This document shows, one piece after another, positions 12,962-22,773 of a stretch of DNA of 64,000 bases. Under the pieces are notes generated by a model. That model saw nothing but the letters and a program-made list of their open reading frames with translations. It was not told the DNA's origin and did no database searches. Both the position numbers and the translations under genes were made by a program. The stretch is from NCBI GenBank assembly GCA_019113915.1, contig DXGM01000009.1, positions 1 through 64,000 on the forward strand, read 5' to 3'. Position 1 is the stretch's first letter; every line of letters starts with the position of its first letter. The DNA is from Candidatus Gordonibacter avicola (GTDB lineage: Bacteria > Actinomycetota > Coriobacteriia > Coriobacteriales > Eggerthellaceae).

Positions 12962-15900
12962 ATGCTTATCGACTCGCTCACCTTTACGCTGGAAAAATCA
13001 GGTGCGCTCGAAACGTTTTGGGGCAAGCTTGATGCAGGCGAAGATGGCGCACTGGGGGTGGCGTCCTCGGCACGACCGTTTCTGGTGGCGGCGCGATTCG
13101 CGCACAAGCCGCAAACGACGCTGGTGGTTGTGGCGGGCGAAGACGCAGCCGTGGCGTTCGCGCGGCAGGTAGCGGCGTATCTGGGGGACGAGTGCGTCAT
13201 GCGCTTTCCCGAGCGCACCGACTATCCCTTCAATCCCAAGGCGAGCGACCCGGCGCAGGCCGCGCGGCGCATGGAGGCTGTGCATGCGCTCGCTTCAGGG
13301 CGCGAGGTTGTGGTGGTGGCGAGCGCGCGGGCGCTTGTGCGCATGCTGCCGCCGGCGGGGTCCAACGTGCACCTGCCGCTTGTGTTTGAAGCAGGGCGCG
13401 AACTTGCCGCTATGGAGGGTGCGCAGGCGGCGGGCGTGGCTGAGTTCAGCGACGTGGCGCGCGCGCTTGAGGAACGTGGCTTTGCGAATACGGGCGAGCT
13501 GGACGGGCCCGGTACCTTTGCCGTGCGCGGCGGCACGATCGACGTATTCCCCGGCAACCTGGTGTATCCCGTGCGGCTGGACTTTTTCGGCGATGAACTG
13601 GACGAAATCCGCCGCATCGTGCCCACAACGGGGCAGACCATCCAGGCGCTGCCGCGCACGGAGGTGTACCCCGTCATAGAATTCGCCGCTTCGAAAAGTG
13701 CTCTTGCGCGTGCCCGCGAAAAGCTTGAGCGGCCGGCCGAGACGAACGCGGCTCTGCGCGACGTGCTGGAGAAACTCGACGGTGGCCTGCGTTTCGGCGG
13801 CTCCGACGTGCTGCTGCCGTACTTGTACAACAAAACGGCCACGCTCGGCGACTACGTGCGTCCCGGTGCGCTGACGGCGCTGGTGGAGCCGCGCTCGCTC
13901 TTCGACGACATGGCGCACGCCTACGAAGATGTGGCTGGTCGCGCGAAGGGGACGGGCGTGGGGCTGGCGGGGCTCTACGCCGAGCCGAGCGCGGTGAGTT
14001 TCGGCGAGGGCCAGCGCGCCACCTACGTGTCCATCATGACCGTGGGCGGCCACGTAGATGACGAACTGCCGGTGAAGCGCGTGGAGGTGGCGGGGCATCC
14101 CGACAAGCTGTACGGCCGCCTGCGCAGCCTCGTGGACGGCGACTACACGGTGGTGTTCAGCGCCCCGAACTTCCGCGCCCGCCAGGACATGAAGTTGGCG
14201 TTCGTCGATCAGGGACTTCCCATACAAGAATTCTTAGATTCCGCCGTTCTAACGAACGGCGGAAGTGCCGACGCTGTGGCTTTCCGTGGCACCCAATCTC
14301 GCGGCGATGCCGAAGGCTTGCGTACCGAAGTACGCGGCGCCTCCGCCATCCCCACGATCTCGGGCACCACGAAAACCCTAGCTGACGTTGGTGGACCTGC
14401 GTGTTTGGAAACCCCTGGTGCGGCTAAGCGGCGGTTGCGGCGCGGTGTGGTGAATATTGTGGACGTGGACGTGCCGCTTGGCATGATCATTCCGAAGGCG
14501 AAGCTGGCGATGGTGAGCATTTCCGATACGCAAGGCGCCTCTGCGGCGCGGCCGAGCCGGCATGTGGACATCACCGAGATCACGTTTCCCTACCAGCCGG
14601 GCGATTACGTGGTGCACGCGGCGCACGGCGTGGCGCACTTCAAGGAGCTGGTGCGGCGCGACGTGGACGGCACGGCGCGCGACTACCTGCTGCTGGAATA
14701 CGCCGAGGGCGACAAGCTGTACGTGCCGGTGGAACAGCTCGACCGCGTCACGCGCTACGTGGGGCCGGAGGGGGCGTCGCCGCGCCTCACGCGTCTCAAC
14801 ACGGCCGACTGGTCGCGCGCTTTGAAGAAGGCCCGCGCCGCCACGAAGAAGCTTGCGTTTGACCTGGTGGATGTATACACGCGCCGCGCCACGGTGCAGG
14901 GGTATCGCTTCGGGCCCGATACCGCGGCTCAACGTGAGATGGAGGAGGCGTTCCCTTACCAGGAGACACCCGACCAGCTGGCCGCCATCGCCGACGTGAA
15001 GGCCGACATGCAGTCCGCCAAGCCGATGGACCGTCTCGTCTGCGGAGACGTGGGTTTCGGTAAGACCGAGGTGGCTCTGCGCGCGGCGTTCAAGGCCACG
15101 CAGGACGCCAAACAGGTGATGGTGCTGTGCCCCACCACCATTCTCGCGCAGCAGCACTACACGAACTTCAAAGAGCGCTGCGAACCCTTCGGCGTGCGCG
15201 TGGAGGTGCTCTCGCGCTTCCGCACGCCGGCGCAGCAGGCCGCCGCGCTCAAGGGTTTTCAGGAAGGCGACGTGGACATTCTCGTGGGCACGCACCGATT
15301 GCTTTCGCGCGACGTGAACCCGCATGACCTGGGGCTCGTCATTATCGACGAGGAGCAGCGTTTCGGCGTGGGTCACAAGGAGCAGTTGAAGAACCTGCGC
15401 GAGTCCATCGACGTGCTCACGCTGTCGGCCACGCCCATCCCGCGCACCATGCAGATGTCGCTGTCGGGTGTGCGCGACATGAGCCTTATTCTCACGCCGC
15501 CCGACGAGCGCCGTCCGGTGGAAGTGCACGTGGGCGAGTGGGATCCGGACCTCGTGAGCGCGGCCATTCGTCGTGAATTGGCGCGCGAGGGCCAGGTGTA
15601 CTACGTGTCCAACCGCGTGCGTTCCATCGATGAAGCCGTGCGTCGCGTGACGGCGGCTGCGGGTGAGGCGCGCGTGGGCGTGGCGCACGGGCAGATGACG
15701 CGCGAGGAACTTGAGCGCGTGATGGAGGACTTCAGCGCCGGCGAGCTGGACGTGCTGGTGGCCACCACCATCATCGAAAGCGGCATCGACAACCCGCACA
15801 CCAACACGCTTATCATCGAAGACTCGCAGCGCCTCGGCCTGGCGCAGATGTACCAGCTCAAGGGCCGCGTGGGCCGCTCATCCACGCAGGCGTACGCCTA

Positions 15901-16594
15901 CTTTATGTTCCCCGAGCACGTGAGTTTGACCGAGGAAGCCGAGGCGCGCCTGACCGCGCTCGACGAACACACCGACCTCGGCAGCGGCATGCGCATTGCC
16001 ATGCGCGACTTGGAGATTCGCGGCGCGGGCAGCCTCATGGGCGCCGAGCAATCCGGCAACATGTCGGCTGTGGGTTTCGACCTGTTCGCGCAGATGCTCT
16101 CGCAGGCGGTGAACGCTACGCGCGAAGGCGACCTCAAGGCCATGGAGGCGCTGCCGCCTGCCCTCTCCGACATAACGGTGAACGTGCCCGGGCACACCTA
16201 CCTGCCCGAGGATTACGTGCCCGACGCCGACGAGCGCGTGCTGTGGTACCGCAAGATTGCCTCCGCCGCTACCGAGCAAGCCGTGGAAGACGTGGCTTCT
16301 GACCTGGCCGCGAAGCGCCCCGACATGCCCCAGGCGGCGAAGAACCTGCTGGAGAAGGCGCGCATCAAAGCGTTCGCAAACGAGCATCACATCAAAACCG
16401 TGTCGGTCACGGCGGGCAAGCTGGTGGTGGAACCCATCGATGTGCCTCGCGACAAGATGACGTCTCTGCGCCGCTCGGGTGGGCGCTACCTGACTGACAA
16501 GCGGAAGCTGCAGTTGCCGCTGCGGCACTTCAAACTGGACGAGGGAGACAACTTGCTGGGCCCCGTGTTCGCATTTTTGAAGGAGCTGGCATGA
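12962..16594 (+). CDS. mfd: Transcription-repair coupling factor Mfd with a palindromic-element insertion
   Basis: A 1210-residue ATPase that pushes stalled RNA polymerase off DNA lesions and recruits UvrA. Order: UvrB-homology domain (~1-330), linker, RNA-polymerase interaction domain ([19 protein letters not shown], ~540), then the RecG-like motor with Walker [16 protein letters not shown], and [11 protein letters not shown]. The [15 protein letters not shown] region and C-terminal D7 domain complete it. GAGG lies 6 bases before the ATG. Residues ~427-480, just before [19 protein letters not shown], are encoded by a copy of the intergenic palindromic element (see the repeat entry). It heads an operon: its stop overlaps the EamA transporter gene by ATGA. 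Confidence 0.95.
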   Translation: MLIDSLTFTLEKSGALETFWGKLDAGEDGALGVASSARPFLVAARFAHKPQTTLVVVAGEDAAVAFARQVAAYLGDECVMRFPERTDYPFNPKASDPAQAARRMEAVHALASGREVVVVASARALVRMLPPAGSNVHLPLVFEAGRELAAMEGAQAAGVAEFSDVARALEERGFANTGELDGPGTFAVRGGTIDVFPGNLVYPVRLDFFGDELDEIRRIVPTTGQTIQALPRTEVYPVIEFAASKSALARAREKLERPAETNAALRDVLEKLDGGLRFGGSDVLLPYLYNKTATLGDYVRPGALTALVEPRSLFDDMAHAYEDVAGRAKGTGVGLAGLYAEPSAVSFGEGQRATYVSIMTVGGHVDDELPVKRVEVAGHPDKLYGRLRSLVDGDYTVVFSAPNFRARQDMKLAFVDQGLPIQEFLDSAVLTNGGSADAVAFRGTQSRGDAEGLRTEVRGASAIPTISGTTKTLADVGGPACLETPGAAKRRLRRGVVNIVDVDVPLGMIIPKAKLAMVSISDTQGASAARPSRHVDITEITFPYQPGDYVVHAAHGVAHFKELVRRDVDGTARDYLLLEYAEGDKLYVPVEQLDRVTRYVGPEGASPRLTRLNTADWSRALKKARAATKKLAFDLVDVYTRRATVQGYRFGPDTAAQREMEEAFPYQETPDQLAAIADVKADMQSAKPMDRLVCGDVGFGKTEVALRAAFKATQDAKQVMVLCPTTILAQQHYTNFKERCEPFGVRVEVLSRFRTPAQQAAALKGFQEGDVDILVGTHRLLSRDVNPHDLGLVIIDEEQRFGVGHKEQLKNLRESIDVLTLSATPIPRTMQMSLSGVRDMSLILTPPDERRPVEVHVGEWDPDLVSAAIRRELAREGQVYYVSNRVRSIDEAVRRVTAAAGEARVGVAHGQMTREELERVMEDFSAGELDVLVATTIIESGIDNPHTNTLIIEDSQRLGLAQMYQLKGRVGRSSTQAYAYFMFPEHVSLTEEAEARLTALDEHTDLGSGMRIAMRDLEIRGAGSLMGAEQSGNMSAVGFDLFAQMLSQAVNATREGDLKAMEALPPALSDITVNVPGHTYLPEDYVPDADERVLWYRKIASAATEQAVEDVASDLAAKRPDMPQAAKNLLEKARIKAFANEHHIKTVSVTAGKLVVEPIDVPRDKMTSLRRSGGRYLTDKRKLQLPLRHFKLDEGDNLLGPVFAFLKELA
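14239..14399 (+). repeat. Double-hairpin palindromic element (copy B) inserted in frame within mfd
   Basis: A hairpin with perfect 11-bp arms (14239-14249 and 14254-14264, loop TAAC) is followed by a long imperfect stem. Its apex is GCGTACCGAAGTACGC (14320-14335), and it ends at TTGGTGGACCTG (14388-14399). From first hairpin to end it is 161 bp, against 160 bp for the intergenic copy at 289-448. Hairpin size, CGACGCTG spacer, apex and end motif all match. The reading frame runs through without a stop. Confidence 0.8.
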
Positions 16595-17577
16595 GAGACG
16601 GTATTGCTGCAGGTGCGGCGCTGCTGCGTCGGCGCCATGCGAAGGGTGTCGCTTGTGCGCTGGTGGGGGCGGGGCTCTGGGGGTTCTCGGGGGCGTGCGC
16701 TCAGTTTTTGTTGGGGAATTACGACATTACGCCCTCGTTCATTACGGCGGTGCGCATGTTGGGTGCGGGCGTGTTGTTTTTGCTGGTGCTGGCTGTACGC
16801 AGCCGCGCGCAGTTGGCGGCTATGCTGAAGGATCGAAGTTCGGTAGTTCAGTTGGTGGTGTTTGGCGCGGTGGGGTTGTTTTTGTGCCAGATCACCTATG
16901 CCGTGGTCATTGGTTATACGAACGCGGGCACGGCTACGGTGTTGCAGAGCACGGGCATCGCCTTCGTTATGCTGTTCACCTGCCTGTTTGCGCGGAAGTT
17001 GCCGCGAGCGCGCGAAGCGGTGGGGCTCGTGGCGGCGCTGGCGGCTACGTGGCTTATCGCGACGCAAGGCGATCCCAGCGCGCTTTCTATGCCGCTTGCG
17101 GGCCTTATGTGGGGTATTGCGAATGGCCTTTCGGTGGCGTTCTATATTATGTATCCGAAGCGCCTGTTCGCACGCTGGGGGAGCTTTGCAGTGACGGGCG
17201 TGGGGATGTTTGTTGGTGGCGTGGCGGCGATGGTTGTGTTGCTCGCAGGAGCGGCGTGGGGCCAGCCGGCAGCGCTGCCGCATCTTGATGTGGCGGGTGT
17301 CGCCGTGCTTGCAATCATTGCTATAGTGGGTACGTTTGCGGCGTTTGCGCTCTACCTGCATGGCGTGTCCATCGTGGGGTCGGTACAGGGAAGCCTGCTT
17401 GGCGCCATCGAGCCCGTGAGCGCCACGGCCTTTTCCGCCCTCTGGCTCGGCACCGCATTCTCCGGCGCCGACTGGATAGGCTTCATCCTGATGATAGCCA
17501 TGATCTTCCTCGTCACCGCCGAAAAGCCGGGACAGAAAGTGACTCCCGTAGTGGAAACGGAAGGGGAGCGAGCATAA
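16591..17577 (+). CDS. EamA/DMT family transporter
   Basis: A 328-residue membrane protein with about ten hydrophobic helices in two EamA repeats (~22-155 and ~170-310). Motifs such as GAGLWGFSGACAQF near the start and SLLGAIEPVSATAFSALWLG near the end are typical of drug/metabolite exporters. The substrate cannot be inferred. It overlaps mfd by ATGA and the peptidase gene by TAATG, making a translationally coupled three-gene operon. Confidence 0.85.
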   Translation: MRDGIAAGAALLRRRHAKGVACALVGAGLWGFSGACAQFLLGNYDITPSFITAVRMLGAGVLFLLVLAVRSRAQLAAMLKDRSSVVQLVVFGAVGLFLCQITYAVVIGYTNAGTATVLQSTGIAFVMLFTCLFARKLPRAREAVGLVAALAATWLIATQGDPSALSMPLAGLMWGIANGLSVAFYIMYPKRLFARWGSFAVTGVGMFVGGVAAMVVLLAGAAWGQPAALPHLDVAGVAVLAIIAIVGTFAAFALYLHGVSIVGSVQGSLLGAIEPVSATAFSALWLGTAFSGADWIGFILMIAMIFLVTAEKPGQKVTPVVETEGERA

Positions 17578-18671
17578 TGGGATTGTTGATGCTTGAGGAC
17601 CTTGCGGCTGAAGAGGCGGCGCGCCTAGGGGTTGTGGCTGCGCCTGCGGAGGTTGGCGGGTACGTGTCGGAGAACAAGTTGCGTGTGTTTGACCTGCATT
17701 GCGATACGCTTGATCGGTTGGCGTTTTATGGGGATGCGTCGGTGCCGGGTGGGTTTGCTGAGCATGATGCGGGGATTCCTGCTGCGCGTATGGCGACGCT
17801 TGGCGATAACGATGCACATATCTCGCTTGCGCGCACCGCTGGGTTTGCTTGGTGTCAGTGTTTCGCGGCGTTTATTCCGGATGTGGTGCGAGGCGATGCG
17901 GCGTGGAGTCTGCTCGAGCGCGTGCGGCGCGTGTGGGAACGTGAGCTGGAGCGTTGCGGCGATCGGCTGGCACGTGTGCGTACGATGAGTGACGTTGAGG
18001 CTGCGTGGGTGGCGGGCAAGACGGCCGGCATATTCACGGTGGAAGGCGCATCGTTTCTGGAAGATGACGACGCAGCCGAGGCGCGCCTTGATGCGCTCGC
18101 TGAGGCTGGCGTGCGCATGGTTACGCTCACGTGGAACGGCCCGAATGCGCTGGGGAGCGGCCACGACACGACGGAGGGCCTGACCGCATTCGGCCGCGTG
18201 ATCGTGCGCGAATTGGAACGTCGCGGCATCGCGGTAGACGTGTCGCACCTGAACGACGAGGGCTTTAAAGATGTATGTGCCGTTGCCACGCGTCCCTTCG
18301 TCGCCTCGCACTCAAACGCGCGTGCCGTGTGCGGCCATCCGCGCAACCTTGCCGACTGGCAGTTGCGTGAACTTGCCGACCGTGGTGGCATCGTGGGCCT
18401 CAACTTCTGCCGCGACTTCCTTTCCGACGTTCACGCTGATTCAACGCCCGACGACATGCTGCGCCACGTCGATCATATACTAGAGGTAGCTGGCGAAGAC
18501 GTTCTCGCCCTCGGCAGCGACTACGACGGCTGCGACGTCCCCACCTGGCTTGACCCCTGCGACCACGTGGACACCCTGCACAACCTTCTCGCTCACCACT
18601 TCGGACAACCCCTAGCCAACAAAATCTTCTCCCAAAACGCCCACACCTTCTTCGCGCGCCTTGAGGTCTAG
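17577..18671 (+). CDS. Membrane dipeptidase family (peptidase M19) protein
   Basis: A 364-residue metallopeptidase of the renal dipeptidase family. It keeps FDLHCDTL (HxD metal site, ~residue 39), VEGASFLEDD (bridging Glu), VDVSHLND and FVASHSNARAVCGHPRNL (two His ligands), and LGSDYDG near the C-terminus. Members hydrolyse dipeptides, often with D-residues. No signal peptide is seen, so it is probably cytoplasmic. Co-transcribed with the EamA exporter (TAATG overlap). Together they may process and export small peptides, which is inference from position. Confidence 0.88.
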   Translation: MGLLMLEDLAAEEAARLGVVAAPAEVGGYVSENKLRVFDLHCDTLDRLAFYGDASVPGGFAEHDAGIPAARMATLGDNDAHISLARTAGFAWCQCFAAFIPDVVRGDAAWSLLERVRRVWERELERCGDRLARVRTMSDVEAAWVAGKTAGIFTVEGASFLEDDDAAEARLDALAEAGVRMVTLTWNGPNALGSGHDTTEGLTAFGRVIVRELERRGIAVDVSHLNDEGFKDVCAVATRPFVASHSNARAVCGHPRNLADWQLRELADRGGIVGLNFCRDFLSDVHADSTPDDMLRHVDHILEVAGEDVLALGSDYDGCDVPTWLDPCDHVDTLHNLLAHHFGQPLANKIFSQNAHTFFARLEV

Positions 18672-18742
18672 ATCTTTCTTTGCCAAAGGAGTGAAGGAAA
18701 ACAACAGCTTCGCTTGGGCTCGTGGGTGTTTCGTGAGGGGGG

Positions 18743-18792
18743 TTGCTTAGTCCGAAATCAGACTTATACTCCGCTGGGTACGAAATCGGACT
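18743..18792 (+). promoter_or_regulatory. Promoter and putative MarR-binding repeats
   Basis: A promoter with -35 TTGCTT (18743-18748), 16-bp spacer and -10 TATACT (18765-18770) has the 12-bp unit CGAAATCRGACT at 18753-18764 and again at 18781-18792. One copy lies in the spacer and one just after the start point. A divergent AGTC...GACT palindrome overlaps the first. This suggests autoregulation by the MarR protein. Confidence 0.55.
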
Positions 18793-18815
18793 GACGTATG
18801 GCGGAGGACACCTCA

Positions 18816-19277
18816 ATGGACGCACGGAATGCGCGTGCTAACCGCGAATATAACAACTTGTATCGGCTCTCAAACGAGCTCTATCACAACGTAGCCGTGA
18901 GGATGGGCTTGTCGGATAGTGCGTTTGACATCCTGTATGCCTTGGATGACTTGGGCGATGGGTGCTCGCAGAAGGAGGTGTGTGTGGCGTCGGGTCTGTC
19001 GAAGCAGACGGTGAACTCGTCGGTGCATCAGCTCGTGCGCTCGGGTGCGCTTGAGCTACGGACGGAAGGCGGGCGTGGTACCCACCTTCATCTGACCAAG
19101 GCGGGCCATGCCCTGGTCGCGCGCTGCATTCACCCCGTGGTCAAGGCGGAGGAAGCTGCATTTGGCGCGTTGACGCCCAAGGAGTGCGATACGCTCCTGT
19201 GCCTCTCAAGGCGCTACTTGGACGCGTTTCGCAGTGAACTTGAGGCCCTGCCCACTACGAAAGGAGGCGAGGCGTAA
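18816..19277 (+). CDS. MarR family transcriptional regulator
   Basis: A 153-residue winged-helix protein. The recognition region is CSQKEVCVASGLSKQTVNSSVHQLVRSG (split here at ~58-85 of the chain), followed by the wing LELRTEGGRGTHLHLTKAG. GGAGG lies 8 bases before the ATG at 18816, preferred over an ATG six codons upstream. TAATG overlap with the MATE gene indicates that it controls the exporter and itself. The effector is probably an exported toxic compound, by analogy. Confidence 0.88.
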   Translation: MDARNARANREYNNLYRLSNELYHNVAVRMGLSDSAFDILYALDDLGDGCSQKEVCVASGLSKQTVNSSVHQLVRSGALELRTEGGRGTHLHLTKAGHALVARCIHPVVKAEEAAFGALTPKECDTLLCLSRRYLDAFRSELEALPTTKGGEA

Positions 19278-20608
19278 TGGCTATCAAACTCTCAGATCAC
19301 TTCACCTACGGGCGGCTGGTGCGCTTCGCGCTGCCGTCCATCGCCATGATGATTTTCACCTCCATCTACAGCGTGGTGGACGGCCTCTTTGTGTCAAACT
19401 TCGCCGGCAAGGAAGCGCTCGCGGCCGTAAACCTGGTGTTTCCGCTGGCCATGGGGCTGGGTTCAGTCGGCTTCATGCTGGGCACGGGTGGTGCGGCCCT
19501 CGTGGCGAAAACGATGGGCGAAGGCGACGAGGTGCGGGCGAACCGCCTGTTCAGCTTCATCGCACTGGCAGCGGTAACTGCTGGCATCGTGTTGGCCCTG
19601 GTGGGTGTGGCCGCACTCGAACCAATACTTGCCGCGCTCGGCGCGCAGGGCTCGCTCATGGAGCAGGGCCTCATGTACGGGCGCATTCTTGTGGTGGCCC
19701 TGCCGCTGTTCATCGTGCAAAACGTGTTCCTCAGCTTCTTTATTGCGGCGGAGAAGCCGCAGATGGGGCTTGTGGTTACGGTGGCGGCGGGCGTGACGAA
19801 CATCGTGCTTGACTACGTGTTCATTGCCTTGCTCGGGTGGGGCATTGCTGGTGCGGCGCTGGCGACGGCGGCGGGCCAGGCGCTTGCAGCCATTGCCTCG
19901 ACCGTGTTCTTCGCGCGCAGCAAGACTACGCGCCTGCGCTTCACCCGTCCCCTTGTAGACTTCCGCGCACTTGGTGCCACCTGCGTAAACGGCTCGTCGG
20001 AACTTATGACCGAGGTGGCGGCGTCGGTGGTAAGCATGCTGTATAACTACCAGCTCATGCTCATTGCGGGCGCGGACGGCGTGGCGGCGTATGGCGTCAT
20101 CATGTACGTGAACTTCATCTTCACGGCTGTGTTCTTTGGCTTCGCCATGGGCACGGGTCCGGTGGTGAGTTTCCACTACGGCGCGAAAAACGAAAGCGAA
20201 CTCAAGGGGCTTTTCCGCAAGAGTCTTATATTAGTAGGCGGCACGGGTGCGGCCATGCTTGCGGCCTCGCAGTTGCTGGCGGGTCCCCTGGTGAACGTGT
20301 TTGTGGGCTACGACCCGGCGCTTGCCGATATGACGTTGCACGGGTTCCGCATCTATGCGGTGTCGTTTTTGGTGGTGGGCTTCAATATCTACGGCTCGGC
20401 GTTCTTCACGGCGCTCAACAACGGCAAGGTGTCGGCCCTCATCAGCTTCATGCGCACGCTTGTGTTCGAAACATCCACCGTCATGCTGCTGCCCATCATA
20501 TGGGGTATCGACGGCGTATGGAGCGCCATCATCGTAGCCGAGACCTGTGCGCTCATACTCACGACGTTTTTCTTCATCTACCTGCGCAAACCCTACGGCT
20601 ACGCGTAA
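19277..20608 (+). CDS. MATE family efflux transporter
   Basis: A 443-residue protein with 12 predicted helices in two MATE halves: SIAMMIFTSIYSVVDGLFVS near the start, and the second half beginning around TCVNGSSELMTEVAASVVSM. The family exports drugs or toxins by Na+ or H+ antiport. It is translationally coupled to the MarR regulator upstream, a standard inducible-efflux pair. Confidence 0.9.
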   Translation: MAIKLSDHFTYGRLVRFALPSIAMMIFTSIYSVVDGLFVSNFAGKEALAAVNLVFPLAMGLGSVGFMLGTGGAALVAKTMGEGDEVRANRLFSFIALAAVTAGIVLALVGVAALEPILAALGAQGSLMEQGLMYGRILVVALPLFIVQNVFLSFFIAAEKPQMGLVVTVAAGVTNIVLDYVFIALLGWGIAGAALATAAGQALAAIASTVFFARSKTTRLRFTRPLVDFRALGATCVNGSSELMTEVAASVVSMLYNYQLMLIAGADGVAAYGVIMYVNFIFTAVFFGFAMGTGPVVSFHYGAKNESELKGLFRKSLILVGGTGAAMLAASQLLAGPLVNVFVGYDPALADMTLHGFRIYAVSFLVVGFNIYGSAFFTALNNGKVSALISFMRTLVFETSTVMLLPIIWGIDGVWSAIIVAETCALILTTFFFIYLRKPYGYA

Positions 20609-20715
20609 AACCGTCAGGCGTTTGCGGGGTTTTCGCACCCGCCACCAAGAAGCGCAGCGCATATGGGGAAGCCGAGGGATTAAACGGCGTGCGGTGCGAC
20701 ACGGCTCGCTTTGCC

Positions 20716-20790
20716 TATAATGTCGAACGGAGAAGACGGGGCTGCTGCGTGCGGCCCGGTTGAGGTGACTTCGGCGAGTGAAGGAGGCAG
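20716..20790 (+). promoter_or_regulatory. -10 box and ribosome site setting the luxR start
   Basis: TATAAT at 20716-20721 overlaps the upstream candidate starts (TTG 20711, ATG 20720), which therefore cannot be used. AAGGAGG at 20781-20787 supports the GTG at 20792. Confidence 0.6.
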
Positions 20791-20791
20791 G

Positions 20792-22318
20792 GTGGCAACG
20801 AAGGGGCCAGGCGGGTTCCCGCTGCGCTGCGGTATAGCGCTTGTCGCCATCGTGTCCAATGCGCTCGCGCTCAATTTGTTCGTGGGCCCCTCGGCGGGCG
20901 CGTATCCCTCCTACGCGGGGTTTGCGCCGGCTCTGGCCGCTGTCGTGGCGTATGGGGTGCTGCTCATCGTGTCGCGGAAGCGTCCTGCTGCGCTTGGTGG
21001 GCCTGCGGCGGCCGGAGGTGCCGCGGGGTTGTTCGTGGTAGGCGCCCTGCTTGTCGCCGGGGGATATGTGACGCAGTCGACACCGGCGTCCCTCGTCGGG
21101 TGGTTGCTTGCCACCTGCGGCACAGCGTGGGTTGTGGTCATGGTGAGCTTGACCTTGTCGAAGGTGGAGCCGAAGCTTGGTTTCACCTTGGTACTGGGTG
21201 CGTTTGCGCTGGTCTATGCCGTGGCAGCTGTGGTGGTGCCTGCGCTTTCCGTGGCCCCCTTCGGTCGTTTGCCGCTGTTCGGGTTCTATGTGTTCACCTT
21301 CGCGGTGGCCTTTATTGGTGCGCAAAAAGCTGGCCGCGCGGCGCTCGCTTCCTTTTTGTGCGAGGACGTTGCTTCAACGGATGGCTCACTGCGACCGCGC
21401 CTGCCGCTAGTGTGTGCCGTGCTGTTTGCGCTGGGCGCGGTGTGTGGCTATACCGCGTTTGTGGTGTTTGGCACGCGCGAAAGCGCCGGCGTGAGCTTCT
21501 GGGCGGTGGCGGCTGCGCTGCTCATTGTAATTGTGGTGTCGCGCTTTGCACGCAGCCGCACGGATGCTGTGTTCCACTTTGGGCTGCTGCTCGTGCTCGC
21601 CGGGCTTTTAGTGGTGCCCTTCATTGCCCAGACTACGAGCGGCGAGCGCGTGGCGCTTGTGTATATGTCGAACACGCTGCTCACGGCCGGTTCCGAATGC
21701 TTCGCCCTGCTGGTGTGGATTGTGCTGGCGGTGCGCGGTGCGCGCTATCCTACGCATGCGCTGGTAACGGTGGCAGGTGGTCGCTTGGCGCTTGCGTGCG
21801 GCATGCTGGCGGGGCTCGTGCTGGGGCTGGTTGCGAGTTCGTTTGCGGCGGTGAACCCCCTTGTGCCCGACATGGTAGCCGTGGCAGTGGCGTTTGTGCT
21901 GGTAGCGTACGCGCTGGTGGGCCTGCGGCGCTTCAGCTTTGAAGAGTCGTTCGCGAATGCCGCGGCGCCGATAGGGGAAGCACGTGCGCACGCGCACTTG
22001 GCACGTTCTGCCAGAGCGTCTGAAACGCAGCAGTCAGTTGAATCGCCCGAGGTGCCGTCCCCGCAGGTGTCACTTGCGGCCGACACGGCTGCTTCCATCG
22101 AGTGCGCGTGCGAGGCGCTGGCGCACACCGGCGGCCTCACCGTGCGCGAAACCGAAATCCTCAAGATGCTCGCGCGTGGCCGCAGTGCGCCCTTCATCGC
22201 GCAGGAATTGGTCATCTCCCAAAACACGGTGAAGACGCACGTGAAGCACATCTACGCCAAGCTTGACGCGCATTCGCAGCAAGAAATTATCGACCTCGTT
22301 GACGAGACAAGTTGCTAG
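20792..22318 (+). CDS. Membrane-anchored LuxR-type regulator
   Basis: A 508-residue protein. Residues ~10-400 hold about 12 hydrophobic helices (a transporter-like sensor domain). The C-terminal ~65 residues are a LuxR/GerE helix-turn-helix (LTVRETEILKMLARGRSAPF; SQNTVKTHVKHIYAKL). Membrane LuxR regulators of this layout are expanded in Eggerthellaceae, often beside the redox cassettes they control. Here no such cassette adjoins; neighbours are the MATE gene and a convergent thioesterase. Target and ligand unknown. Confidence 0.85.
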   Translation: MATKGPGGFPLRCGIALVAIVSNALALNLFVGPSAGAYPSYAGFAPALAAVVAYGVLLIVSRKRPAALGGPAAAGGAAGLFVVGALLVAGGYVTQSTPASLVGWLLATCGTAWVVVMVSLTLSKVEPKLGFTLVLGAFALVYAVAAVVVPALSVAPFGRLPLFGFYVFTFAVAFIGAQKAGRAALASFLCEDVASTDGSLRPRLPLVCAVLFALGAVCGYTAFVVFGTRESAGVSFWAVAAALLIVIVVSRFARSRTDAVFHFGLLLVLAGLLVVPFIAQTTSGERVALVYMSNTLLTAGSECFALLVWIVLAVRGARYPTHALVTVAGGRLALACGMLAGLVLGLVASSFAAVNPLVPDMVAVAVAFVLVAYALVGLRRFSFEESFANAAAPIGEARAHAHLARSARASETQQSVESPEVPSPQVSLAADTAASIECACEALAHTGGLTVRETEILKMLARGRSAPFIAQELVISQNTVKTHVKHIYAKLDAHSQQEIIDLVDETSC

Positions 22319-22363
22319 GCGCTGCCAGCAGTTCGTGCCTCACGTGCAAGAAGTCTACGCTCG

Positions 22364-22765
22364 CTAGCGATAGCAGGTGGCGGTCATGCGGGCGATATCT
22401 TTGCCCAGGTCATCCTTCACTACAACTGTATAGAAAGCCAGGTGGCGGCCTGGTTTGTCACATACGGCCTCGGCGGTGAGTTTCGTCCCCTTCGTCGTGC
22501 GCAGAAAGCTGATGGACGAGTCCACCGACACGGTGGGTTCCTCGCCGATGTTGCAGCAGATGGCCAGTGCGAAGTCGGCCAGCGTGAAGATGGCGCCGCC
22601 CATGACATTGCCCATGGCGTTGCGGTGCACGTCGGCGAGCTCCATCTCAGCCACAGCGCGCCCGCGCTCGCCGGACACAACACGGCATCCCGCGGCCTGT
22701 GTGGCAAAACGATCGTCGGCGAACACGGCTTGTATCTCATCAAGGGTAGGGTTTTCAGGAAGCAT
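22364..22765 (-). CDS. Hotdog-fold thioesterase (PaaI-like)
   Basis: A 133-residue protein with the hotdog signature HRNAMGNVMGGAIFTLADF (~47-65), where the Asn/Gly-Gly and Asp form the family's active-site loop, then SSISFLRTTKGTKLTAEA. Members hydrolyse acyl-CoAs, such as phenylacetyl-CoA derivatives. AAGGA lies upstream of the ATG. It is 8 bp downstream of the 22774 gene on the same strand. Substrate unknown. Confidence 0.88.
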   Translation of the reverse strand: MLPENPTLDEIQAVFADDRFATQAAGCRVVSGERGRAVAEMELADVHRNAMGNVMGGAIFTLADFALAICCNIGEEPTVSVDSSISFLRTTKGTKLTAEAVCDKPGRHLAFYTVVVKDDLGKDIARMTATCYR

Positions 22766-22773
22766 AGATGTCC

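Noticed and set aside
14378-15799. 473-codon antisense frame inside mfd
   Set aside because: Arg/His-rich product typical of antisense reading of GC-rich genes; Mfd motifs are intact on the other strand.
16486-17817. 443-codon antisense frame over the EamA gene
   Set aside because: Composition is His/Arg/Gln-rich and the transporter on the plus strand is convincing.
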